Origin: Corallococcus sp. EGB
GTDB taxonomy: Bacteria; Myxococcota; Myxococcia; Myxococcales; Myxococcaceae
Length of the DNA stretch: 64,000 bases
Assembly: GCF_019968905.1 (NCBI RefSeq)
Contig: NZ_CP079946.1
Coordinates: 2,170,001-2,234,000, forward strand
Reading direction: 5' to 3'
The position numbers and the translations under genes were made by a program. Of the stretch, positions 45,304 to 53,173 are shown one piece after another. The notes below the pieces were generated by a model, which worked only from the letters and a program-made list of their open reading frames with translations, did not search any database and was not told the DNA's origin. How positions within the stretch are numbered: the first letter of the stretch is position 1; each line of letters begins with the position of its first letter.

Positions 45304-46578
45304 ATGGCCTCGGTCAAAGGAATTGGAAACGGGGGGAACACGCGCAAGCGCGTTCAGCAAGAGACGCTCCCCCAGGATGTACAGGCGCAGGAAATGGAAC
45401 GGTTCCACTCGCAGCGCGAGGCGCTCATCGCCAACGTTGCGCAGTCCGGAGCGAGGCTCCTCACGGTCGCGGCCAGGCGGTTGCCGACCGTGCTGACGCG
45501 GCCCGTGCTCGAGGGGGTAAGCCGCGTTCTCCAGGACACCACCCTCTATCTCCAGGAAGGGTCGATGGAGGAGTGGCTCCGCGACGCGCAAAAAAAGCTG
45601 CAGGAGAGGCCGGGGAGCTCCTTCCTCGGGCTGCTGGGCATTGGACTGCTCGCCGGGCGGCTGCTTCGTAAGATGGCGGAGAAGGGGGGCAAGAAGGGCG
45701 GGGCCGAGACCTTCCGGGAACGATTGCGCGAGAGCATGTTCCTGGCGACCCATGGTGGAGTGGGGCGGCCCCCAGCCGCCGCACGTCAGCGGTTGCTGAG
45801 GGGTGGAGCGGGTGGAGCGCCGAAGCAGGGAGGAGTGGCCGAGGGCTTCAAGGAGCGATTGCGCGAAGGCATATCCATGTCGACCCATGGTGGTGGAGTG
45901 GGTCGGCCACCGGCCGCGACGCGCCTGCGCCTGCAGAAGGCTGGAGGGCCGAAGCAGGGGGCGCCACGCAAGCGCGACGTGAAGGAGAGAGAGCCGCGAG
46001 AGCCCGCGGTGAGGGCGAAGAAAGTGGCGCGAGACGTCGCCGAGGGCGCCCAGGACGCAACACGCGCCTTCGACGAGGTCACCAAGAGGGCGCAGGGTGC
46101 AACACGCGCGTTCGCAGAGGCGACCCGGGGCGCAGCGCGCGAGGGCGGTGAGGTTGCGAGCGGCGCGCGCAAGGCGATGAAGGACACAACGCGCGAGGTC
46201 GCTCGAGGGGCAGCGAAGCCAGGGGTGAAGAAGTCGCCGCCCAGCACCGAGGCCACATCCACGAAGGCGCCCGCACAAGAGCCGAGCGGCTACCTCGGGA
46301 TGGGGGCCCTCCCCGTCCGGCTGCCGGAGAGGCTTGCGAAGGCCCATGGCACCCAGCGCGGCCTCAAGGTCGCGAGCGTGGATCCGGATGGCCCGGCCGA
46401 GAAGGCGGGGCTTCAAACGGGTGATACGCTGCTCACGCTCGAGGGGCAGCCATTGCGAGAGGTGGCTGACCTGGTCGCGCAGTTGCCTCCGGAGCGTGTG
46501 GGCCAGACCGTGCACGCCAAGGTGCTGCGCGCCGAGGCTGCCAGGGGCATCGACCTCATCGTTGGTGCGCACCCCTGA
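45304..46578 (+). CDS. Membrane-anchored PDZ-domain protein with internal repeats
   Basis: A 424-residue protein. Residues about 30-110 are helical and lead to one hydrophobic segment, SSFLGLLGIGLLAGRLLRKM. Two tandem repeats of about 45 residues follow: FRERLRESMFLATHGGVGRP and FKERLREGISMSTHGGGVGR, each ending in a basic PPAAxRxRL segment. A Lys/Ala-rich region (about 230-320) precedes a C-terminal PDZ domain (TQRGLKVASVDPDGPAEKAG, LQTGDTLLTLEGQPL). It has no protease domain. It is divergent from the gas vesicle operon and could share its regulation; a role in vesicles is only suggested by position. Confidence 0.75.
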   Translation: MASVKGIGNGGNTRKRVQQETLPQDVQAQEMERFHSQREALIANVAQSGARLLTVAARRLPTVLTRPVLEGVSRVLQDTTLYLQEGSMEEWLRDAQKKLQERPGSSFLGLLGIGLLAGRLLRKMAEKGGKKGGAETFRERLRESMFLATHGGVGRPPAAARQRLLRGGAGGAPKQGGVAEGFKERLREGISMSTHGGGVGRPPAATRLRLQKAGGPKQGAPRKRDVKEREPREPAVRAKKVARDVAEGAQDATRAFDEVTKRAQGATRAFAEATRGAAREGGEVASGARKAMKDTTREVARGAAKPGVKKSPPSTEATSTKAPAQEPSGYLGMGALPVRLPERLAKAHGTQRGLKVASVDPDGPAEKAGLQTGDTLLTLEGQPLREVADLVAQLPPERVGQTVHAKVLRAEAARGIDLIVGAHP

Positions 46579-46717
46579 GTCGGGTGTCGCGAGCTCTGAT
46601 GCGGCTCACGATGACCTGACGGAGCCGGAGGAGGACTGCGGCGCGAGGAGGACGTGCGGAGCCTGGGCGCTCCCTTCCTGCGCCGGTGGGCGTGATCCGC
46701 TTTCGTGGACAGGTTGA

Positions 46718-47599
46718 CTAAGCCGCTGCCCTTTCGAACTCGGCCGGCGCAGCGTAGCCGATTGCCGAGTGCATGCGCTGCTGGTTGTAGAAGACCTCGA
46801 TGGAATCAAAGAGCTTGACCCTCGCGCTGCTGGCGCTCTCGAAGAACTCCCCCAACTCGTTCTTGAGAGTACTGAACCTGCTCTCCATCGCGGCGTTGTC
46901 GTAGCAATTCCCTCGGCGGCTCATGCTGCGGCGGATGCCGTGCCGCGCCAGGACACGCTGGGAGTCCTCACTGGCGTAGGTGCTGCCCTGATCGGAGTGG
47001 TGAAGGAGCCCCTCGGGTGGACACCGCCTGCGCAGCGCCATGTCCAGGGCCTGGAGCACCAGGTGGCGCGTGTTCATCGCGCTGAGAGCCCAGCCCACGA
47101 CGAAGCGCGAGTACAGGTCGATGATGGCCGCCAGGGAGAGCTTGCCGTCGGGCGTGGTGAGCTCCGTGGTGTCGCCCACCCAGCGCTGATTGGGCCGCTG
47201 CGCGGTGAAGGGCCGCTCAAGCAGGTTTGCGGCGACCGGCTGCCCGGGCGCGCCCTCTGCCGTGCAGCGGTAGCGCCGACGGGCTCGGCCCACCAGGCGC
47301 TCCTCCTGCATGAGGCGGATGACGCGCTTGCGACTGACGTGGACGCCCTGGTTGCGCAAGGCCCGATGAATCCGAGGGCTGCCATAGGCCCGACGCCCCA
47401 ACGTATGTGCTCCGCGGACCAGCACCTTCAATCGCTCATCCACTCTTTTCCGAGAGCTCGGTGGCCTGCTTCTCCACGCGTAGAAGCCGGAGCGAGACAC
47501 CCCCAGCAGTCGGCACAGCAAGCTGATGGAGAAGTGGGCCTGCTGCGCACGGATGAACTCGAACTTCACCCGTTCTCCTTCGCGGTGTAGGCCACCCAT
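46718..47599 (-). CDS. IS3-family transposase OrfB
   Basis: A 293-residue transposase: HTH_21 segment RAYGSPRIHRALRNQGVHVS, then the rve catalytic core with NQRWVGDTTEL (first Asp), HHSDQGSTYAS (second Asp) and the closing Glu region NELGEFFESASS. The C-terminus SIEVFYNQQRMHSAIGYAAP is typical. All three acids seem present, so the enzyme could be active. It overlaps orfA and is likely expressed by ribosomal slippage at an A7 run. Confidence 0.93.
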   Translation of the reverse strand: MGGLHREGERVKFEFIRAQQAHFSISLLCRLLGVSRSGFYAWRSRPPSSRKRVDERLKVLVRGAHTLGRRAYGSPRIHRALRNQGVHVSRKRVIRLMQEERLVGRARRRYRCTAEGAPGQPVAANLLERPFTAQRPNQRWVGDTTELTTPDGKLSLAAIIDLYSRFVVGWALSAMNTRHLVLQALDMALRRRCPPEGLLHHSDQGSTYASEDSQRVLARHGIRRSMSRRGNCYDNAAMESRFSTLKNELGEFFESASSARVKLFDSIEVFYNQQRMHSAIGYAAPAEFERAAA

Positions 47600-47877
47600 T
47601 TTTTTAGCAGCGTCCGCTCCATCTCCAGCTCGCGCACCTGCTTGCGCAGCTTCGTGAGCTCTTGCCGCTCCGCGCTCGTCAGCGCCCCGGGCTTCCCCTT
47701 ACCGCTATCCGCCCGAGCCTGCTCGACCCAGGTCCTCAACGCCGACAGCGTCAGGTCGAGGTCCCTGGCCACCTGGGAGACCGTCTTCCCTTCCTCCAGT
47801 ACCAGCCGGACAGCCCCGGCCTTGAACTCTTCCGTGTAGCTGCGCCGGGGACGGCGCTCCTTCTTCACTTCCACCAT
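47566..47877 (-). CDS. IS3-family OrfA
   Basis: A 103-residue helix-turn-helix protein, RRSYTEEFKAGAVRLVLEEG then KTVSQVARDLDLTLSALRTW, ending in a leucine-rich coiled coil (RKQVRELEMERTLLKKW). It binds the element ends and, fused to OrfB by frameshifting, makes the active transposase. I take the ATG at 47877; the GTG at 47913 lies in the terminal repeat. Confidence 0.9.
   Translation of the reverse strand: MVEVKKERRPRRSYTEEFKAGAVRLVLEEGKTVSQVARDLDLTLSALRTWVEQARADSGKGKPGALTSAERQELTKLRKQVRELEMERTLLKKWVAYTAKENG
47599..47605 (-). other. A7 slippery site for programmed -1 frameshift
   Basis: The minus strand reads CTGCTAAAAAAATGGGTGG at the orfA/orfB overlap. A run of seven A followed by G is a classic IS3 slippery sequence that shifts ribosomes from the orfA frame into the orfB frame. 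Confidence 0.75.
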
Positions 47878-47939
47878 GTCGGACACCGTATCCGCCTCTT
47901 CGTTGGTGTCCACTGCAGCGGAACATGCCCACCCGCCAT

Positions 47940-47970
47940 TGACACGTCAGCGACGCATCATGACGCGTCA
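47940..47970 (+). promoter_or_regulatory. Tandem palindromes TGACACGTCA / TGACGCGTCA
   Basis: TGACACGTCA (47940-47949) and TGACGCGTCA (47961-47970) stand 21 bases apart, each nearly self-complementary. The same motif with the same spacing occurs at 53044, 61942 and 63705. Here it lies about 400 bases before the lipoxygenase, just outside the IS3 element. That distance is long for a bacterial operator, so a transcript starting well upstream of the lipoxygenase would have to be assumed. The rest of the 455-base gap contains no gene. Confidence 0.6.
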
Positions 47971-48367
47971 TGCCTGTTCCCATCATATGTCTCAGGTCAG
48001 ACGGCAATTCCTACCCCTCCGCTCTGGAGCATGCGCAGGGAAGCCCTACGGCGCGGCGATGCTGTAGGGCAGCGCTTCCAGTCTCAAGTCCATTCTCTGA
48101 TGGAGGTGCGAGCGGCCCGCCGACCGACGTTCTCCTGCGGCCCCTCCCGCTCTTCGCTCTGAACATGCTCAGCCACCTGGGCAAGTCCATGGATGACCTT
48201 TCCTTGGCGAGGGAGCAGCTCGCGCGACCGGCCTGCAGGCACGTGGAGCCCCCGACATACCCGGCGAGTAGGAATGCCTCTGTATGGAGATGGCTGGTAT
48301 TGGCTTTGCAGAGGCGTGCGGCGCGGATCGCAGGTCAAATGGCTCCGCTATTCCATGGAAAGTGACA

Positions 48368-50308
48368 ATGTCCACCACGCCAATCGTGTCGTCGCGCAGT
48401 GAATCCTCGGCCTCCGCGCAAGCCGCATCGTCTCGCGGTGATTCAGCCACGTCTGAGTATCAATACAACTACACCTACGTCGCCCCGCTCGCGCTGGCCC
48501 AGGACGTCCCGGCGAGTCAGCGTCCCTCGCTGGAGTGGTGGGGGCAGGTCATCGTGCAGCTCCTCCACATCGCGAACAACCGCCTGCATTGGATTCACGA
48601 GCAGGAGCAGCGCACGCACGGGGGCGCGGCGCCCACCACCCCGTCGTTGAGCGTGGACCTGTCCCATGTCGGCGTGGGGCGGATGGAACTCAGCCACATC
48701 AAGGCTCTTCCCCCGTCTTCGACGATGGCGGGCAACCTGTTCGGCGAGTTCCACGAGTTCGGCGAGGCCGCCGAACTGGCCGCGAAGGCCGCGCTCCTGG
48801 CCCGCAAGGCCTTCAACCACGAGCTGGGCAGCGTGTTCGACGTGTTCAAGCTGGTGATGGAGGCCATTACGAGCAAACCCACAGGCCGGCCAAGCTCGAT
48901 GCTCGACTACTTCAATCTCTTCACCACCCTCCCTCTGCCCGCGGTGGCACCGAGCTACGAGGAGGACGCGACCTTCGCCTGGCTGCGCGTAGCGGGCTTC
49001 AACCCGCTCGTGCTACGCAAGGCCCGCGTGCTGGAGGACACGCTCGGGCTGACGGACGCGTCCCTGCGCGCCGTGCTCGGCGAGGATGACACGGTCCAGC
49101 TCGCGCTCGGCGAGGGACGGTTGTATCTCGCGGACTACCATGCGCTCGCCCGGGTCACGAACGGCAACTTCCCGGACGGCCCCAAGTACTGCTTCGCGCC
49201 CCGTGCCCTCTTCGGCCTGCCCGCGGGCAGTGGTCTTCGCCGGCTGCGTCCCCTGGGCATCCGCTGCGGCCAGGACGCGAGCGCCTACCCGCTCTTCACT
49301 CCTGCGGACGGCGAGGCCTGGATGCAGGCCAAGACGGTCGTCTCCGTGGCGGACGTGAACCACCACGAGCTCATCTCGCATCTGGCGCACACGCACCTGC
49401 TCGTGGAGCCCTTCGTGGTCGCCACCCATCGCAATCTTCCGGATGACCACCCGGTGAGCCTGCTCTTGCGGCCGCACTTCGAGGGCACGCTGAGCATCAA
49501 CCAGTCCGCGGCGGAGAAGCTCATCGCGCCGGGTGGGAAGGTGGATCAGATGCTGGGTGGCACCATCCAGTCCAGCCGGACGGTCGCGGTGGAGTCGCTG
49601 CTGGAGGATGCGTCATTCGACTTCAACCAGGGCATGCTGCCCCACGCCCTGCGGCAGCGTGGGATGACCGAGCCCGGTCTGGACTACCCCTACCGTGATG
49701 ATGCACGGCTGCTGTGGGGCGCCATCGAGAACTGGGTGCGCGCGTACGTGGGCGTCTACTACAGCACGGACTCAGCGGTGACCGAGGACGTCGCGCTCCA
49801 GAAGTGGAGTGCCGAGGTGGCCGCGAAGGATGGCGGCCGAGTGAAGGGCTTCGGTGAGGACGGCATCCCGGGCAAGCTGACCACGGTGGACTACCTCATC
49901 CAGGCGCTCACCATGGTCATCTTCACGGGCAGCGCACAGCACGCGGCGGTGAACTTCGCCCAGACTGGGGTCATGACGTTCGTGCCTATCGCGCCCGGCG
50001 CTGCCTACCGCTCCGCGCCCACCACCCGCGCCGAGGCCGCGCTCAACATGGGACTCGACCAGTACCCGCCGATGGACATGGCCGCCCAGCAGATGGACAT
50101 CCTCGCCCTGCTTGGCTCTGTGCACCATACGAAGCTCGGTGATTACGCACCCACGTGGTTCAAGAACCGGCACGTGCAGGGCCACCTGAAGGTCTTCCAG
50201 GAGGACCTGGGGCGCATCGGTGCCCTCATCCAGCAGCGCAACACGACGCGCCTCTTCCCCTATCCCTACTTCATCCCCTCGGCCATCCCCCAGAGCATCA
50301 ACATCTGA
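48368..50308 (+). CDS. Lipoxygenase
   Basis: A 646-residue iron lipoxygenase of the compact bacterial type without an N-terminal PLAT domain. It inserts O2 into polyunsaturated fatty acids such as arachidonic or linoleic acid. The expected iron ligands are all visible: His333 and His338 in HHELISHLAHTHL, His525 and Asn529 in SAQHAAVNFAQ, and the terminal Ile646 (SINI). Related myxobacterial enzymes make hydroxy fatty acids resembling animal lipid mediators. The ATG at 48368 has GGAAAG upstream. The first 30 residues are Ser/Ala-rich and show no clear signal peptide. It sits near two phospholipase C-type genes that share its upstream palindromes. Confidence 0.93.
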   Translation: MSTTPIVSSRSESSASAQAASSRGDSATSEYQYNYTYVAPLALAQDVPASQRPSLEWWGQVIVQLLHIANNRLHWIHEQEQRTHGGAAPTTPSLSVDLSHVGVGRMELSHIKALPPSSTMAGNLFGEFHEFGEAAELAAKAALLARKAFNHELGSVFDVFKLVMEAITSKPTGRPSSMLDYFNLFTTLPLPAVAPSYEEDATFAWLRVAGFNPLVLRKARVLEDTLGLTDASLRAVLGEDDTVQLALGEGRLYLADYHALARVTNGNFPDGPKYCFAPRALFGLPAGSGLRRLRPLGIRCGQDASAYPLFTPADGEAWMQAKTVVSVADVNHHELISHLAHTHLLVEPFVVATHRNLPDDHPVSLLLRPHFEGTLSINQSAAEKLIAPGGKVDQMLGGTIQSSRTVAVESLLEDASFDFNQGMLPHALRQRGMTEPGLDYPYRDDARLLWGAIENWVRAYVGVYYSTDSAVTEDVALQKWSAEVAAKDGGRVKGFGEDGIPGKLTTVDYLIQALTMVIFTGSAQHAAVNFAQTGVMTFVPIAPGAAYRSAPTTRAEAALNMGLDQYPPMDMAAQQMDILALLGSVHHTKLGDYAPTWFKNRHVQGHLKVFQEDLGRIGALIQQRNTTRLFPYPYFIPSAIPQSINI

Positions 50309-50361
50309 GGGTGCTGAGCTTCCGTCCGGCGGATACGGAGCTGCCGTCCCGCTGGATGGGC

Positions 50362-50397
50362 GCCGTGAGTCGGGGGCTGATTGCCCCGACTCACGGC
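50362..50397. terminator. Perfect 14-bp hairpin after the lipoxygenase
   Basis: GCCGTGAGTCGGGG (50362-50375) pairs exactly with CCCCGACTCACGGC (50384-50397) across an 8-base loop. It lies 54 bases after the lipoxygenase stop and beside the end of a minus-strand relic. It lacks a clear T tract but should stop or stabilise transcripts from both sides. Confidence 0.65.
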
Positions 50398-50615
50398 CAA
50401 TGAATGAAGCCGCCGCGCGCACAAACCGGATGCACGTGGTATCGGCCCTTGCGGAGGTAGATTGCTGCTCCTGCTTCCGGCTGGAACGCGAGAATGAGCT
50501 CATCACCCACGCGCGCCATGGCGAGCACCCCGCCAGGCGCGCAGTGTGTCCCGGGAATGGGGGCCTGCGGACTCCAGCCCGCCTGCGAGAGGGTGCCGAA
50601 GCCATCGTTGTAGGA
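50391..50615 (-). pseudogene. Duplicate C-terminus of the PLC-type phosphoesterase gene
   Basis: The minus strand reads YNDGFGTLSQAGWSPQAPIP, THCAPGGVLAMARVGDELIL and AFQPEAGAAIYLRKGRYHVH, almost the same as the last 75 residues of the protein at 59877-61853. The rest of the gene is absent. It is the debris of a second copy of that gene, and it differs at about one residue in five, so the duplication is not recent. Confidence 0.85.
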
Positions 50616-50708
50616 GAGGCCCCTTATGTCAGCGAGGTTGACGCCTCTGCCGCGCGCGCATCGCTTACTTTCCATGGCGCGCTACCATCTGTGGCCTTGA
50701 TGGACTCA

Positions 50709-50739
50709 TGACGCAGCGACCGAATTTGGGGGAGGTACA
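50709..50739 (+). repeat. Dispersed repeat, copy 4
   Basis: TGACGCAGCGACCGAATTTG followed by GGGGAGGTACA. Together with the preceding GCCTTGATG it matches 21887-21916 and, more loosely, 6222 and 19943. It lies between two C-terminal gene scraps. Confidence 0.6.
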
Positions 50740-50932
50740 GGAGTTGTGCAGGAACCTGAAGACAGGTGGGGTTGACTCGCTGACTGCGGTGGGCGGCGGT
50801 TCGTCCTGCAATCTTCGGAGGTCGACGTACTCCTTCAAATGCGGCAGCGAGGTCCTTGTCTGCGGCGTCGTGGTGGATAGTGCGAACACCTCGACGTGCG
50901 TTGGCTACCTGCTCGACCTGCGCTGTGGCTAG
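50740..50932 (+). pseudogene. Duplicate C-terminus of the Cys-rich lipoprotein gene
   Basis: The plus strand reads CRNLKTGGVDSLTAVGGGSS and VCGVVVDSANTSTCVGYLLD then LRCG. This matches the last 65 residues of the lipoprotein at 53174-56473 (CRNLKTGKLTAIPKVGGGDT, VVDSANTSTYVGYVLDKSC). The remaining thousand codons are missing. It lies beside the scrap of the phosphoesterase gene, so remains of two genes from this same window sit together here. Confidence 0.85.
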
Positions 50933-52590
50933 GCTCCCTCCGGTCGTCTCTGTCTCCACCAGAGCCAGAGGCCCAGCCCGGCGCCCGCGCCTCCCAGCCC
51001 ACCCCAGCAGGAGGAGGGGGGGCGAGGCGCTGGCTCGGGCGTGGCCCCTGGCGAGGGAGCGGCGCTCTCGAACGTGACGGAGAGGTGGTCGTACCAGCCA
51101 TCCAGCTCTCCCGCGTTGGCGACCTGGAGGAAGACGTCCGAGGCGCCCTCCGTCTCAATGCGTGCGCTCTTCGACGTCCCAGGCGGGAGGTCCAGGGTGA
51201 TGTCCGCGCTGGCGTGGTTGCGGGAGCCGTCAGGGTGCCACTGGAGGGGCTGGTGGCGCCTGACGAGGACCACGGGGTGGAATGGCGTCACCTCCAGGTC
51301 CCGAGGAGGCCGCGGGGCGCCACTCCTGAAGCGCAAGGACAGGGCCGTGGTCCCCGGAGGGACCCGGACGTGGAACTGGAGCAAGCCGGGCGCCAGCCCC
51401 TGCACGCCGAGGGTACGCCCTCCCGGAGCGACGAAGGCTCCGCTGCTTCCACCCAGGCTTTCTTCCGGCTCCAATGCGCGCACGCGCGGGCAGGCGGGAA
51501 GCAGGCCCCGATAGGAGAAGGTCTCGCGGGCGGGACCGACGAGCTCGGGGTGCTCGCGGGAAAGCGTGGTGACGAGGGCCGCCAGGAAGCGCTCAAGGGA
51601 CAGCGCCGAGGTCGGGTGGAAGGACTGGAGTGTGATGAGCACGGCGCGGTCCAGGGCCGCCTGCTGGGAAGGGGGCGAGGGCTCCCGGAGGGCCCAGAGC
51701 GCGGAGGACAGGAGGAGGGAGTCCACGTGGCGCTGGCCCACGAGCGCCTCGGGGCATCGGGTCAGGGTGTGGATGTTTCGCGAGCGCCAGGGCTCGGCGT
51801 CTCGTACGGCATGCTCGCCGATGAACGGGTCTCCCGAGATAGCAGCGGCGAAATAGTCGGCGAGCCCCTCGTCGATGGCGCCAGGCGAGCCATCGGCCCC
51901 GAAGGCATCGAGCCGCCACGGGCTCCGGGGAAGGAAGGGCTCCAGGAGCGCATGGGTCACCTCGTGCGCGATGGTGTCTCCGTCATGGGCGATATTCACG
52001 CTGGGGCCGTGCCCGAACCAAATGGTTTCGGGCGCGCCCGCCTCGTGGGCGGGGACGTAGAGCGCGTCCCCCCAGGGCACAAGAGACTTCCCGTCCCGCG
52101 AGGGCATCCGCACATTCGCCACGAGGCGGAGCGGCGGCTTTCCCTCGGGCCAGGGACGCTCCCATCCCAGGGTACGGAAGTAGTGGAGGGTCGTGGCCGC
52201 GTGGAAGAACAGCGAGGCTTCCGCGAAGGCCTCCGGCGCGGCCTCGTCAGGGGGCTGGCGGGGCCTCGCGGTGAAGTCGCCCCGCGAGTCGGGCCGGGCG
52301 GTGGCCTGGAGCGAGCAGACGCGCTCTGGCGGGAAGCGCGCGTCCTCGGTGAAGGGGGGCCGGGCCTCGGGGATGACACAGGACATGACCTCGAGCCAGG
52401 GATGCGCCAGGCGTCCTCTGGTGGGAGGGAGCGGGAGCGGTTGTTCACTGGGGAGGGGCGTCCGGATGGGATTCCGGGCGAAGACGAGCGCGCGAGGTGA
52501 GGGGGCCGCCGGAGGGGGCGCCGCCAGCACGTGCGTCGTCACCAGGATGATTCCGAGCGTGTGAAGAACAGGAGACGTGGTGGCGGCCAT
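50929..52590 (-). CDS. Exported zinc metalloprotease with MYXO-CTERM-like anchor
   Basis: A 553-residue exported protein. It begins with a signal peptide (SPVLHTLGIILVTTHVLAAP). The centre holds TIAHEVTHALLEPF, a HExxH zinc site, and 30 residues later AIDEGLADYFAAAI, whose Glu is the third ligand as in thermolysin-like (gluzincin) peptidases. The C-terminal half is a beta-rich domain. The end has SSCWGGLGGAGAGLGLWLWW followed by RQRRP, a Cys, a hydrophobic helix and arginines, which fits the MYXO-CTERM sorting signal. The ATG at 52590 starts the signal peptide; the longer frame does not. Substrate unknown. Confidence 0.85.
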   Translation of the reverse strand: MAATTSPVLHTLGIILVTTHVLAAPPPAAPSPRALVFARNPIRTPLPSEQPLPLPPTRGRLAHPWLEVMSCVIPEARPPFTEDARFPPERVCSLQATARPDSRGDFTARPRQPPDEAAPEAFAEASLFFHAATTLHYFRTLGWERPWPEGKPPLRLVANVRMPSRDGKSLVPWGDALYVPAHEAGAPETIWFGHGPSVNIAHDGDTIAHEVTHALLEPFLPRSPWRLDAFGADGSPGAIDEGLADYFAAAISGDPFIGEHAVRDAEPWRSRNIHTLTRCPEALVGQRHVDSLLLSSALWALREPSPPSQQAALDRAVLITLQSFHPTSALSLERFLAALVTTLSREHPELVGPARETFSYRGLLPACPRVRALEPEESLGGSSGAFVAPGGRTLGVQGLAPGLLQFHVRVPPGTTALSLRFRSGAPRPPRDLEVTPFHPVVLVRRHQPLQWHPDGSRNHASADITLDLPPGTSKSARIETEGASDVFLQVANAGELDGWYDHLSVTFESAAPSPGATPEPAPRPPSSCWGGLGGAGAGLGLWLWWRQRRPEGA

Positions 52591-53173
52591 GCCCGACTGG
52601 CCCTCCGCGGAAGTGACCTCACCGAGGGTGCGCCGATGGGCTTCTACCACCTGATGGCAGGGAAGGGCACGGGGCGGACTCGCTGGCGCAGGACACATAT
52701 GAGTAGGCCACGCGTGAGTCGGCACCCGCCGCGCTGAAGGAGGAGCGCTTCGCCGAACTCCTCCGCTGTCATCCTCATGAGAGGCGTCCTTCCATCGCAT
52801 GCTGACGCCGCGGCGGGAGGACTTCCATTCTACGGTTATCCACCTCCTGGAGCCGCGGCTCCGCCCAGGATGCATCCGACGCGTGATGTCTCCTGCTCGC
52901 CAACGAAGGGGACGCAAGGCGCTACACCTGATGGCTTAGCGCCCCGCTCTCCCGCATTGACGCGCTACCGAATGCCGCCTTGACGTCCCCAGGACTCAGC
53001 GGCCGGATTCTGGAAGGGGACGAGGCGGCCATGTCCGCGCCATTGACACGTCAACGCTGTGTCCGTGACACGTCAACCCCGTTCTTCATGCCCCCTTTAG
53101 AGAGGGAAGTCGCTGCGGTTGGCTGTGGAACGGCGCTTGCTGGGCCCTGAAAAGTTTTCCCCCCGGAGTCCCC
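52591..53173. other. Intergenic region between divergent protease and lipoprotein genes
   Basis: No gene is seen in this 583-base gap. It contains the tandem palindromes at 53044-53075 and presumably promoters for both flanking genes. GGAGGG before 52590 can serve as the protease ribosome binding site. Confidence 0.5.
53044..53075 (+). promoter_or_regulatory. Tandem palindromes TGACACGTCA x2
   Basis: TGACACGTCA occurs at 53044-53053 and again at 53066-53075, 22 bases apart. The first copy is extended to the perfect palindrome TTGACACGTCAA except for its outer bases' context. They end 98 bases before the lipoprotein ATG, a natural place for an activator or repressor. Confidence 0.65.

Larger units (their letters stand above)
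46706..47912 (-). mobile_element. IS3-family insertion sequence, apparently complete
   Basis: The element carries overlapping orfA and orfB on the minus strand and ends in short inverted TGGACA tips (46706 and 47912). It is 1.2 kb, the normal size. Remnants of close relatives lie at 3296 and 18240, so the family has been active here more than once. No target duplication is obvious. Confidence 0.85.
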
